DNA of 64,000 nt, taken from the NCBI RefSeq assembly GCF_000425105.1, contig NZ_AULD01000006.1:595137-659136 (forward strand). The letters run 5' to 3'. This document shows positions 45,170 to 53,193 of this stretch, piece by piece. The stretch is from Agrococcus lahaulensis DSM 17612 (GTDB lineage Bacteria > Actinomycetota > Actinomycetes > Actinomycetales > Microbacteriaceae). The translations under genes and the position numbers were made by a program. Below the pieces are notes generated by a model that worked only from the letters and a program-made list of their open reading frames with translations, was not told the origin of the DNA and did not search any database. Positions within the stretch are counted from its first letter, which is position 1. Each line of letters starts with the position of its first letter.

Positions 45170-46092
45170 TCGATCAGCGACCTTCCCGTGAGGCGGAGGA
45201 AGACGTCCTCGAGGCTCGAGCGCCGCACGAGGCTCGTGATGGGGCTCAGCCCGCGCTCGTGCACGGCCGACATCGCCGCCTCGCCGTCGTGGTCGTAGAC
45301 GAGCACGCGGTCGGGCAGCACCTCGATGCGCTGGCCGATGCCGGCCATCGCCTCGGCGGCCTGGCCGTTGCGGGCCGAGCCGAAGCGCACCTCGAGCACC
45401 TCGCGCGTCGAGTACTCGCGGATGAGCGCGGCCGGGCTGCCCTCGGCGACGATCGTGCCCTTGTCGATCACGACGAGCCGGTCGCACAGCTGCTCGGCCT
45501 CGTCCATGTAGTGCGTGGTGAGCACGAGCGTCGTGCCCTCCTCCTTGAGCCGGAAGAGCCGGTCCCACAGCACGTGCCGCGCCTGCGGGTCGAGGCCGGT
45601 CGTCGGCTCGTCGAGCAGCATCGCCTTCGGCGCGTTGATGAGGCCTCGCGCGATCGTGAGGCGCCGCTTCATGCCGCCCGAGAGCCCGTCGACGCGCGCG
45701 GTGCGCTTCTCGGTGAGCTGCGCGAACTCGAGCAGCTCCTCTGAGCGGCGCTTGACGTAGTCGAGCGGCAGCCCGAAGTAGCGGCCGTAGACGATGAGGT
45801 TGTCGACGACCCGCAGCTCCTCGTCGAGCTGGTCGGCCTGCGGCACGATGCCGAGCTGCGCCCGCACCTCGGGCCCGTGCGTCTCGGGGTCGAAGCCGAG
45901 CACGCGGAGGTCGCCCGCCGAGCGCGTCGACGTCGCGGCGATCATCCGCATCGTCGTCGACTTGCCCGCGCCGTTGGGCCCGAGGAAGCCGAATGCCTCC
46001 CCCGGCTCGATCGCGAAGTCGATCCCGTCGACTGCGGTGAAGTCGCCGTACTGCTTGCGGAGTCCGGTCGCCTCGATCACGGGTGCTGGCAC
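45166..46092 (-). CDS. ABC-2 type exporter ATPase (DrrA/NodI-like)
   Basis: 308 residues. Walker A GFLGPNGAGKSTTMRM, signature DGLSGGMKRRLTIARGL, Walker B AMLLDEPTTGLD, H-loop TTHYMDEAEQLCDR; a C-terminal domain of about 70 residues follows as in DrrA. The GTG at 46092 is preferred because TACTGT (complement of 46101-46106) ends eight bases before it; a longer reading frame to 46173 would include the promoter. Divergent from the HTH gene whose operators begin 49 bases upstream. Confidence 0.92.
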   Translation of the reverse strand: MPAPVIEATGLRKQYGDFTAVDGIDFAIEPGEAFGFLGPNGAGKSTTMRMIAATSTRSAGDLRVLGFDPETHGPEVRAQLGIVPQADQLDEELRVVDNLIVYGRYFGLPLDYVKRRSEELLEFAQLTEKRTARVDGLSGGMKRRLTIARGLINAPKAMLLDEPTTGLDPQARHVLWDRLFRLKEEGTTLVLTTHYMDEAEQLCDRLVVIDKGTIVAEGSPAALIREYSTREVLEVRFGSARNGQAAEAMAGIGQRIEVLPDRVLVYDHDGEAAMSAVHERGLSPITSLVRRSSLEDVFLRLTGRSLIE

Positions 46093-46140
46093 AAGGCCCC
46101 ACAGTAGACCGTGCCGCCCACGCGCGGACGAGCACTCGTT

Positions 46141-46184
46141 GTCAACGTCGGTTGACGCACCCCCTCGTGTCAACTACGGTTGAC
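46141..46184 (+). promoter_or_regulatory. Promoter with two GTCAAC-N4-GTTGAC operators
   Basis: Inverted repeats GTCAACGTCGGTTGAC (46141-46156) and GTCAACTACGGTTGAC (46169-46184), 28 bases centre to centre. The first contains a -35 hexamer TTGACG (46152-46157), the second a -10 hexamer TACGGT (46175-46180), with 17 bases between; ATG 46187 follows the -10 by six bases. A protein binding both sites would cover the whole promoter. Confidence 0.9.
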
Positions 46185-46186
46185 GC

Positions 46187-46390
46187 ATGGACGAGGCGAC
46201 GGCGACCGGTGAGCAGCCCCGTGGGGTGCTCGAGGAGCTCGCGGCGCTCGCCGCGACGCGGCGCGCTCTCGAGCGCGAGGAATCGGCGCTCGCGAGACGC
46301 GCGAGAATGGAGGGGTTCCCCTGGCAGGCGATCGCCGACGCGCTCGGCGTGAGCCGCCAGGCGGTGCACAAGAAGCACGGCAAGCGGTGA
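46187..46390 (+). CDS. Small HTH protein, likely autorepressor
   Basis: 67 residues. The first 40 residues form a charged helical stretch (EELAALAATRRALEREESALARRAR), possibly for dimer contact; residues about 44-64 are a helix-turn-helix (FPWQAIADALGVSRQAVHKKHG) of the sigma-70 region 4/Trp-repressor-like kind. The leaderless start sits right after a promoter covered by two identical operators, so it most probably represses itself. The ABC exporter starts 28 bases after its stop and is probably in the same transcript. No known family name fits better. Confidence 0.82.
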   Translation: MDEATATGEQPRGVLEELAALAATRRALEREESALARRARMEGFPWQAIADALGVSRQAVHKKHGKR

Positions 46391-46418
46391 CGGCCGCGCA
46401 CGACGACGGAAGCGAGAC

Positions 46419-48206
46419 ATGAGCGAGCGACGCGGGATGCTCCGACGCCGGGGCGACGACGGACCGCGCGCGAGCGTGCGCGAGCTGATGCCCTACCTCT
46501 TCCCGAAGAAGGGGCTGCTCGCGGGTGCGATCGCGCTCTCCGTGCTCGGCGCGGCGTTCGCCCTCGCCCAGCCGCTCATGGCGCAGGAGCTCATCGCGCG
46601 CGTCGAGCAGTCGCGGCCGCTCGAGTGGCTGCCGTGGCTGCTGCTCGCGGTCGTCGTGATCGGCGCGGTCGTCGACGGCTTCCAGCACTTCCTGCTGCAG
46701 CTGCTCGGCGAGCACGTCGTGCTGCGCACGCGCCGCACGCTCGTCGGCTCGATGCTGCGGCTGCCGATCGCCGAGTTCGACGCGCGCCGGGTCGGCGACC
46801 TCGTGAGCCGCGTCGGCAGCGACACGACGCTGCTGCGCGCGGTGCTCACGCAGGGCCTCGTCGAGTCGATCGGCGGCGTGCTCACGCTCGTCGGCGCCGT
46901 GATCGCGATGCTCATCATCGATCCGCTGCTGCTCGGCCTCACCGTGCTCGTGCTCGCGGTCGCGATCGGCGCGATGCTCGTCGTCATGCCGCTCCTCACG
47001 CGTGCTTCCGGCGCTGCGCAGGAGCAGGTCGGGCACCTCACGAGCGCGCTCGAGCGCGCGATCAGCGCCGTGCGCACGGTGCGCGCCGCGGGTGCGACCG
47101 CGCGCGAGGTCGACGGCATCGGCGAGCGGGCGGGCGACGCCTTCCGCGCGGGCGTGCGGGTCGCTCGCATCTCGGCGCTCGTCGTGCCGATCTTCGGCAT
47201 CGCCGTGCAGCTCGCGTTCCTCGTCGTGCTGGGCGTCGGCGGCCTGCGGGTCGCGACGGGCGAGATCGCCATCTCGCAGCTCGTCGGCTTCCTGCTGTTC
47301 CTGTTCCTCATGATCATGCCGCTCGGCCAGCTCGCCGGCGCGATCTCGGCGGTGAGCGTCGCGCTCGGCGCGCTCGGCCGCATCCAGGAGATCGTGCGGC
47401 TCCCGTCCGAGGCGGATGCGGATGCGCGCGTCGCGCTCGAGCCTCGCGCGGGTGCGCCCATGGTCGCCTTCGACGGCGTGAGCTTCGCCTACCCCTCGGC
47501 CGACGAGCCGCGCACCGTGCTCGAGGACGTCTCGTTCGAGGTGCCCGCAGGCTCGCGCACGGCGCTCGTCGGCCCCTCGGGTGCGGGCAAGTCGACGACG
47601 TTCGCGCTCATCGAGCGCTTCTACGACGCGACCGCCGGCCGCGTCGTCGTCGGCGGCAGCGACGTGCGCGACGTCGATCGCGAGAGCCTCCGCTCACTCA
47701 TCGGCTACGTCGAGCAGGATGCTCCGGCGCTCGCCGGCTCGCTGCGCGAGAACCTCCGGCTCGGCGCGCCCGACGCGACCGACGAGCGGCTGCTCGAGGC
47801 GCTCGACGCGGTCAACCTCGGCGACCTCGTGCGCCGCTCGCAGCAGGGCCTCGACACCGAGGTCGGCGAGGCCGGCGTGCTGCTCTCGGGCGGCGAGCGG
47901 CAGCGGCTCGCGATCGCCCGGGCGCTGCTCGCGGCGACGCCCGTGCTGCTGCTCGACGAGTCGACCGCCAACCTCGACGCCCGCAACGAGGCGTCGCTCA
48001 AGGCCGCGCTCGACGTAGCGAGCGAGGGCCGCACGACGCTCGTGATCGCGCACCGGCTCGCGACGGTCGTCGACGCCGACCAGATCGTCGTGCTCGACGG
48101 CGGCCGCGTGCTCGCGCGCGGCACCCACGAGGAGCTGCTCGACGCGTCCCCGCTCTACCGCGAGCTCGCCGCGCACCAGCTGCTCGCCCCCGCCGCACTC
48201 GACTGA
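46419..48206 (+). CDS. ABC exporter, fused membrane and ATPase domains
   Basis: 595 residues. Six-helix membrane domain at about 30-320, then an ATPase domain with Walker A LVGPSGAGKSTTFAL, signature GVLLSGGERQRLAIARAL, Walker B VLLLDESTANLD with canonical Glu, and H-loop VIAHRLATVVDAD. All catalytic residues are present, unlike the exporter at 41-1765, so it can work as a homodimer (MsbA/LmrA-like). The N-terminus is basic (SERRGMLRRRGDD). Downstream of the HTH gene by 28 bases and therefore probably induced when that protein releases its operators. Confidence 0.92.
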   Translation: MSERRGMLRRRGDDGPRASVRELMPYLFPKKGLLAGAIALSVLGAAFALAQPLMAQELIARVEQSRPLEWLPWLLLAVVVIGAVVDGFQHFLLQLLGEHVVLRTRRTLVGSMLRLPIAEFDARRVGDLVSRVGSDTTLLRAVLTQGLVESIGGVLTLVGAVIAMLIIDPLLLGLTVLVLAVAIGAMLVVMPLLTRASGAAQEQVGHLTSALERAISAVRTVRAAGATAREVDGIGERAGDAFRAGVRVARISALVVPIFGIAVQLAFLVVLGVGGLRVATGEIAISQLVGFLLFLFLMIMPLGQLAGAISAVSVALGALGRIQEIVRLPSEADADARVALEPRAGAPMVAFDGVSFAYPSADEPRTVLEDVSFEVPAGSRTALVGPSGAGKSTTFALIERFYDATAGRVVVGGSDVRDVDRESLRSLIGYVEQDAPALAGSLRENLRLGAPDATDERLLEALDAVNLGDLVRRSQQGLDTEVGEAGVLLSGGERQRLAIARALLAATPVLLLDESTANLDARNEASLKAALDVASEGRTTLVIAHRLATVVDADQIVVLDGGRVLARGTHEELLDASPLYRELAAHQLLAPAALD

Positions 48207-48219
48207 TCGGAGGACGCCC

Positions 48220-49245
48220 ATGGCCGCACCCGCCCTGCTCGACTCGCGCCTGCCGATCGTGGCGGCGCCGATGGCCGGCGGACCGACCTCGACCGCGCTC
48301 GCGACCGGAGCGGCGCGGGCGGGCGCGTTCCCGTTCCTCGCCGCCGGCTACAAGACGACGGCGGCCATGGCCGCCGAGATCGAGCGGATGCGCGAGCTGG
48401 GCCTGCCGTTCGGCGTCAACCTGTTCGTGCCGGGCGAGCAGGCCTGGGACGCCGCGGCCCTCGACGCGTACGCGCAGCGCATCCGTCCCGAGGCGGTCGC
48501 GCTCGGCGTCGACCTCGGCGTGCCGCCCGCTCGCGACGACGACGAGTGGGACGCGAAGGTCGCGCAGCTGGTCGCGCACCCGGTGCCCGTCGTGTCGCTC
48601 ACCTTCGGGCTCCCGCCGCGCCGCGACATCGGCGCCCTGCAGGCCGCCGGCACCCGCGTGCTCGCGACGGTCACGACGGCAAGCGAGGCGCGAGCCGCCG
48701 CGGAGGCGGGCGTCGACGGACTGATCGTGCAGGGCACGGACGCCGGCGGCCACTCGGCCACGCACGACCCGGGGCGCGCGCTCGAGCCCGTCGCGACGGA
48801 GCGGCTCGTGCGCGACGTGCTGGTCGCCGCCGAACTGCCCGTCGTCGCCGCGGGCGGGGTCGACGGCCCCCGCGCGGTGCAGGGGCTCCTCTCGGCCGGC
48901 GCCGTCGCGGTCGCGGTCGGGACCCTGCTGCTGCGCACCGACGAGGCCGGCACGTCGCCGACCCATCGAGCGGCGCTGGCCGATCCGCGCTTCGACGAGA
49001 CGGTCATCACGCGCGCCTTCACCGGGCGGCCGGCTCGCGCGCTGCGGAACGCCTTCATCGATCGCCACGGCGCCGAGGCGCCGCTCGCCTACCCCGCGGT
49101 CCACCACCTCACGCGCGAGCTGCGTCGCGCGGCGAGCGCGGCCGGCGATGCCGATCGCCTGCACCTGTGGGCGGGCAGCGGCTACCGCAGCGCCCGCAGC
49201 GGACCGGTCGCCGACGTCATCCGCTGGCTCGCCGGATCCGCCTGA
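48220..49245 (+). CDS. Nitronate monooxygenase family flavoprotein
   Basis: 341 residues, FMN-dependent TIM barrel. Conserved LPIVAAPMAGGPTS at the start, GVNLFVPG, FGLPP, the active-site QGTDAGGHSATHD with the catalytic His, and VVAAGGVDGPRAVQGLLSAGA with VAVGTLLLRTDEA for FMN phosphate. It oxidises nitroalkanes or propionate-3-nitronate to carbonyl compounds and nitrite; detoxification is the likely role. GGAGGAC stands before ATG 48220. It follows the ABC exporter by 13 bases, so it may belong to the same HTH-controlled unit. Confidence 0.9.
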   Translation: MAAPALLDSRLPIVAAPMAGGPTSTALATGAARAGAFPFLAAGYKTTAAMAAEIERMRELGLPFGVNLFVPGEQAWDAAALDAYAQRIRPEAVALGVDLGVPPARDDDEWDAKVAQLVAHPVPVVSLTFGLPPRRDIGALQAAGTRVLATVTTASEARAAAEAGVDGLIVQGTDAGGHSATHDPGRALEPVATERLVRDVLVAAELPVVAAGGVDGPRAVQGLLSAGAVAVAVGTLLLRTDEAGTSPTHRAALADPRFDETVITRAFTGRPARALRNAFIDRHGAEAPLAYPAVHHLTRELRRAASAAGDADRLHLWAGSGYRSARSGPVADVIRWLAGSA

Positions 49246-49255
49246 ACCGACGCGA

Positions 49256-49287
49256 CGAGGCCGCCCCCGCTGCGGGAGGCGGCCTCG
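49256..49287. terminator. Bidirectional terminator
   Basis: CGAGGCCGCC / GGCGGCCTCG ten-base stem extended by CCC/GGG, between the convergent nitronate monooxygenase and nitrilase genes. Confidence 0.75.
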
Positions 49288-49294
49288 ATCGCGC

Positions 49295-50218
49295 TCAGGA
49301 CGTGAAGCGCACCGATTCGGTCGGCGCGGTGTTCACCGTGAGGCTGAACACGTCGGGCCGCGCGTAGTGGCCGACGGCGTCGAAGTCGAGGTGCGATCGG
49401 ACCTTGGCCGCCTGATCGATCTCGGCGTACAGGATCGCCTCCTCGTCGAACACCGGGCCGGCGAGCACGCTACCGCTCGGGTCGATGATGACGCTGCCGC
49501 CGCGCATGAGGGTGTCGCCGCCCGGCAGCTCGTACTCGACGGGGTGGTCCGCCGGGAAGGCGTCCCTCATGATCACCTGGCAGCTCGAGAGCACGAAGGT
49601 CCGGCCCTCGATCGCCACGTGCTGCATGGTCGACTGCCAGGTCGGGCGGTCGTCCGCGGTCGGCGCGCAGTAGATCTGCACGCCCTTCGCGTACATCGCC
49701 TGCCGCATGAGCGGCATGTAGTTCTCCCAGCAGATGACCGTGCCGACGCGGCCTCCGGGCGTCTCCATCGTGTCGAGCGTCGAGCCGTCGCCGAAGCCCC
49801 AGACGAGGCGCTCGGTCGCGGTGGGCATGAGCTTGCGGTGCTTGCCGACGAGGCCCGCCGCCGGGTCGATCATGAGCGCGGTGCAGTAGAGGGTGTTGCC
49901 GAGCCGCTCGATGATGCCCATCACGAGGTGCACGCCGTGCTCGGCGCTCGCGCGCTCGAGCCGGCCGACCTCCTCGCCGTCGAGCGCTATCGCGCCCGAG
50001 ACGTAGCGCTCGTACTCCACGCGCCCGGCGTCCGTCCGCGTCCCGATCGCGGTGCCGAAGGACGTGCCCTTCGGGTAGCCGCCGATGAACGCCTCGGGGA
50101 AGACCGCGAGCTCGCCGCCGTTCGCGGCCACCTCGGCGATGAGCCGCTCCGCCTTCGCCGTCGCCGCGTCGGCGTCGAACGGGACCGATGCAGCCTGCAC
50201 GACCGCGACCTTGTACAT
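49295..50218 (-). CDS. Nitrilase (carbon-nitrogen hydrolase family)
   Basis: 307 residues. The Glu-Lys-Cys triad is complete: Glu42 in VFPEAFIGGYP, Lys129 in KHRKLMPT and Cys163 in VICWENYMPL. The CWENYMPL form is that of true nitrilases (branch 1), which hydrolyse nitriles to carboxylic acid and ammonia; cyanide dihydratases share it. ATG 50218 has GGAG in front and lies 22 bases after the MHS transporter stop, so both are probably one transcript under the GntR-type operator at 51603. It may feed a carboxylate into the adjacent catabolic operon. Confidence 0.92.
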   Translation of the reverse strand: MYKVAVVQAASVPFDADAATAKAERLIAEVAANGGELAVFPEAFIGGYPKGTSFGTAIGTRTDAGRVEYERYVSGAIALDGEEVGRLERASAEHGVHLVMGIIERLGNTLYCTALMIDPAAGLVGKHRKLMPTATERLVWGFGDGSTLDTMETPGGRVGTVICWENYMPLMRQAMYAKGVQIYCAPTADDRPTWQSTMQHVAIEGRTFVLSSCQVIMRDAFPADHPVEYELPGGDTLMRGGSVIIDPSGSVLAGPVFDEEAILYAEIDQAAKVRSHLDFDAVGHYARPDVFSLTVNTAPTESVRFTS

Positions 50219-50240
50219 GATGGAGCTCCTGTCTTCTCGA

Positions 50241-51566
50241 TCAGCCGCGCGAGATGTCGCGGCCCTTGGTCTCGGGCAGCAGCGGCCACAGCACGGCGAG
50301 CGCGACGATGCCGACGGCGATGACGTAGAACGCCGGCGAGATCAGCAGGCCGGTCGCCGCCACGAGCGACGCCGCGATGAGCGGGCCGGGGCCGGCGAGC
50401 AGCGCGTACGCGACGTTGTAGCCGATCGCCGAACCGGTCGCACGCACCGACGCGGGGAACACCTCGACGAGCAGCACGTTGTTCGTCACCGCGGCCGCCG
50501 CGACGAAGAGGGCGAAGGGCACGAGCCCGACGATCACGAGCCACGGGTTGCCCGTGTTCATGAGGGCGAACGCCGGGATGGCCCAGATCACGAGGCCCGC
50601 GATGCCGATGTGGTTCACCGGCTTGCGCCCCCAGCGGTCGGCCGCCATGCCCATGAGCGGGTTGAAGATCACGTAGATGACCATGACGACGGCCGTCGCC
50701 CACAGGGCCTCGAAGCGCTCCATGCCGACCGCGCCGGTGAGGTGGTTGTTGGCGTACGTGACGAGGTAGTAGAGCGCGACGCCGAAGATGCCGGCGAAGG
50801 CGAGGGTCATGACGAACGCGCGCGCCTTGTCGCCGCGGCTCGTGTGCTCGATCTCGTTGGCCTTGCGCTTGCGCTCGAGCTCCTCGTAGACCGGGGTGTC
50901 CTCGAGCTTGCGGCGGATGTAGACGGCGACGACCGCCATGAGGAACGAGGCGACGAACGGGATGCGCCAGCCCCACGACTCGAGGGCGGACTGCTCCATG
51001 ACGGCGGTCAGCAGCACTGCGGTGAGCGTGCCGACGAGGAACGCGAGGCCGGCCGTCGCGGTGATGAGGCTCGCGTAGAGCCCCCGCTTCCCGGCGGGCG
51101 CGCTCTCGCCGATGTAGGCGGCCGCGCTCGTCCACTCGCCGCCGACCATCATGCCCTGCAGCAGGCGCAGGATGACGACGATGATGGGCGCCGCGATCCC
51201 GATGGCTGCGAACGACGGCACGAGGCCGATGAGCGCTGTGATGATGCCCATCCCCATGACGGTGATGATGAGCACGGCGCGGCGACCGAGCCGGTCGCCC
51301 ATCGGGCCGAGGAACAGGGCGCCGATGGGGCGCGAGAGGAAGCCGACGGCGAAGACGGCGAGGGCGGAGAGCATCTCGGCCGTGGGGTTGCCGGACGGGA
51401 AGAACTGCGCACCGATGATCGCGGCGAAGTAGCCGTAGATGGCGAAGTCGAACCACTCCATGAAGTTGCCGATGCCGACCGCGACCATGCGCTTCCGGCG
51501 ATCGCTCTTCGAGAGCTGGCGGATGGTTGGCGTGCCGATCTCCTGATCGACGGTGTGCTGCGACAT
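50241..51566 (-). CDS. MFS transporter, metabolite:H+ symporter family
   Basis: 441 residues, 12 transmembrane helices. MHS signs: GIGNFMEWFDFAIYGYFAAIIG, GPMGDRLGRRAVLI, LLQGMMVGGEWTSAAAYIGESAP, and ADRWGRKPVN in the second half. Related carriers take up carboxylates or betaines with protons. ATG 51566 has AGGGAG upstream (leader about 35 bases). The promoter region carries the same operator core as the gntR gene 5.6 kb away. Paired with the nitrilase, it may import a nitrile-bearing or carboxylate substrate. Confidence 0.92.
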   Translation of the reverse strand: MSQHTVDQEIGTPTIRQLSKSDRRKRMVAVGIGNFMEWFDFAIYGYFAAIIGAQFFPSGNPTAEMLSALAVFAVGFLSRPIGALFLGPMGDRLGRRAVLIITVMGMGIITALIGLVPSFAAIGIAAPIIVVILRLLQGMMVGGEWTSAAAYIGESAPAGKRGLYASLITATAGLAFLVGTLTAVLLTAVMEQSALESWGWRIPFVASFLMAVVAVYIRRKLEDTPVYEELERKRKANEIEHTSRGDKARAFVMTLAFAGIFGVALYYLVTYANNHLTGAVGMERFEALWATAVVMVIYVIFNPLMGMAADRWGRKPVNHIGIAGLVIWAIPAFALMNTGNPWLVIVGLVPFALFVAAAAVTNNVLLVEVFPASVRATGSAIGYNVAYALLAGPGPLIAASLVAATGLLISPAFYVIAVGIVALAVLWPLLPETKGRDISRG

Positions 51567-51602
51567 GTGATCTCCCTTGGTCCACTCGCGCGGTGTGATC
51601 AC

Positions 51603-51620
51603 ATTATCGTCATACGGTAA
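51603..51620 (-). promoter_or_regulatory. GntR-type operator before the MHS transporter
   Basis: ATTATCGTCATACG (51603-51616) is identical to 57239-57252 in front of the gntR gene. It contains TCGTCATACGG, one change from the FadR-subfamily consensus TNGTNNNACNA. On the minus strand GATAAT (complement of 51603-51608) is a good -10 box, so the operator covers the promoter. Confidence 0.8.
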
Positions 51621-51646
51621 TACTGTCGAGCCGGCTTCGCGGCGGC

Positions 51647-51690
51647 GCACGAGAGAGGGCGAGCGGTTCCCCGCTCGCCCTCTCTCGTGC
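51647..51690 (-). terminator. Very strong terminator after the SSADH gene
   Basis: A perfect 20-bp stem (51647-51666 with 51671-51690) around TTCC, starting 21 bases beyond the SSADH stop. It insulates the upstream catabolic genes from the transporter-nitrilase unit. Confidence 0.9.
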
Positions 51691-51710
51691 CGCCGTGCGG
51701 CCCGTCGCCG

Positions 51711-53183
51711 CTAGGCGAACGGGTTGGGCATGAGCGTGTACTTCGTCTCGAGGTACTCGTGGATACCCTCGGCGCCGCCCTCGCGCCCGAGGCCCGACTG
51801 CTTGACGCCGCCGAACGGACCGGCCGCGTTCGAGACGACGCCGACGTTGAGCCCCATCATGCCGGTGTCGATGAGGTCGATCATCCGCTGGCCGCGCTTC
51901 GTGTCCTCGGTGAAGACGTAGCCGACGAGGCCGTACTCGGTCGCGTTCGCGAGGCGCACGGCGTCCTCCTCGGTCGAGAAGCGCTGGATCGCGACGACCG
52001 GGCCGAAGATCTCCTCGATCGAGACGGCCATGTCGGGCGTGACGCCGTCGAGCACGGTCGGCTCGAAGAACGAGCCGGGGCCGTCGATCGCCTTGCCGCC
52101 GGTGACGAGGGTCGCGCCGTCGCCGACCGCCGACTCGACGAGCCGCACCGCGTTGTCGACGGCCTTGTCCTCGACGAGCGGGCCGATCTGCACGCCCTCC
52201 TCGGTGCCGCGGCCGATCTTCATCGCCTTGACCGCCTCGCCGATGCGGCGCGAGAACTCGTCGGCGACCGACTCGTGCACGATGAAGCGGTTGGCCGCGG
52301 TGCAGGCCTGGCCGATGTTGCGGAACTTCGCCAGCAGCGCGCCCTCGACCGCCTTGTCGAGGTCGGCATCCTCGAAGACGACGAACGGCGCGTTGCCGCC
52401 GAGCTCCATCGACGACTTCAGCACGTTGTCGGCGGCCTGCTTCAGCAGCTGCACGCCGACCGGGGTCGATCCCGTGAACGAGACCTTGCGCAGGCGCGGG
52501 TCGGCGAGCAGCCGCTCGGAGAGCGCGCCGGTCGACTTGGTCGTGATGACGTTCACGACGCCCTTCGGCAGACCCGCCTCCTCGAGCAGCGCGACGAGCG
52601 CGAGCGTCGTGAGGGGCGTGAGCGTCGCGGGCTTCACGACCGCGGTGCAGCCCGCGGCGAGCGCCGGGCCGAGCTTGCGGGTCGCCATCGCGAGCGGGAA
52701 GTTCCAGGGAGTGATGAGGAAGCACGGGCCGACGGGGCGGTGCGTGACGATCATCTGGCCGGTGCCCTCGGGCGTCATGGAGTAGCGACCGTCGATGCGC
52801 ACGGCCTCCTCCGAGAACCAGCGCAGGAACTCGCCGCCGTAGGCGACCTCGCCGCGGGCCTCGGCGAGCGGCTTGCCCATCTCCATCGTCATGAGGAGCG
52901 CGAACTCCTCCTTGCGCTCCTGGAGGAGGTCGAAGGCCTTGCGCAGGATCTCGCCGCGCACGCGCGCGGGCGTCCGGGCCCAGGAGTCCTGCGCCGCGAC
53001 GGCCGCGTCGAGCGCGCGCACGCCGTCCTCGACCGAGCCGTTCGCGATCTCCTTGATCACCTCGCCGGTAGCGGGGTCCCTGACCTCGATCGTGCCCTGC
53101 TCACCGTCGACCCATTCGCCGCCGATGAAGAGCTTGCCGTGGATGCCGTCGAGCACCTGCATCTCGGTGGTGGTCGCGCTCAT
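51711..53183 (-). CDS. Succinate-semialdehyde-type aldehyde dehydrogenase
   Basis: 490 residues, ALDH superfamily, GabD-like. PWNFPLAMATRKLGPALAAG, KPATLTPLTTLAL, the cofactor loop FTGSTPVGVQLLKQAA, catalytic Glu in MELGGNAPF, catalytic Cys in GQACTAANR, and the ending GGVKQSGLGREGG. It oxidises succinate semialdehyde or a close semialdehyde with NAD(P)+. ATG 53183 has AAGGAG upstream; the longer open frame is not conserved. Ten bases after the alpha/beta hydrolase gene. If the substrate is succinate semialdehyde, the product enters the Sdh reaction. Confidence 0.92.
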   Translation of the reverse strand: MSATTTEMQVLDGIHGKLFIGGEWVDGEQGTIEVRDPATGEVIKEIANGSVEDGVRALDAAVAAQDSWARTPARVRGEILRKAFDLLQERKEEFALLMTMEMGKPLAEARGEVAYGGEFLRWFSEEAVRIDGRYSMTPEGTGQMIVTHRPVGPCFLITPWNFPLAMATRKLGPALAAGCTAVVKPATLTPLTTLALVALLEEAGLPKGVVNVITTKSTGALSERLLADPRLRKVSFTGSTPVGVQLLKQAADNVLKSSMELGGNAPFVVFEDADLDKAVEGALLAKFRNIGQACTAANRFIVHESVADEFSRRIGEAVKAMKIGRGTEEGVQIGPLVEDKAVDNAVRLVESAVGDGATLVTGGKAIDGPGSFFEPTVLDGVTPDMAVSIEEIFGPVVAIQRFSTEEDAVRLANATEYGLVGYVFTEDTKRGQRMIDLIDTGMMGLNVGVVSNAAGPFGGVKQSGLGREGGAEGIHEYLETKYTLMPNPFA

Positions 53184-53193
53184 GCGAACTCCT

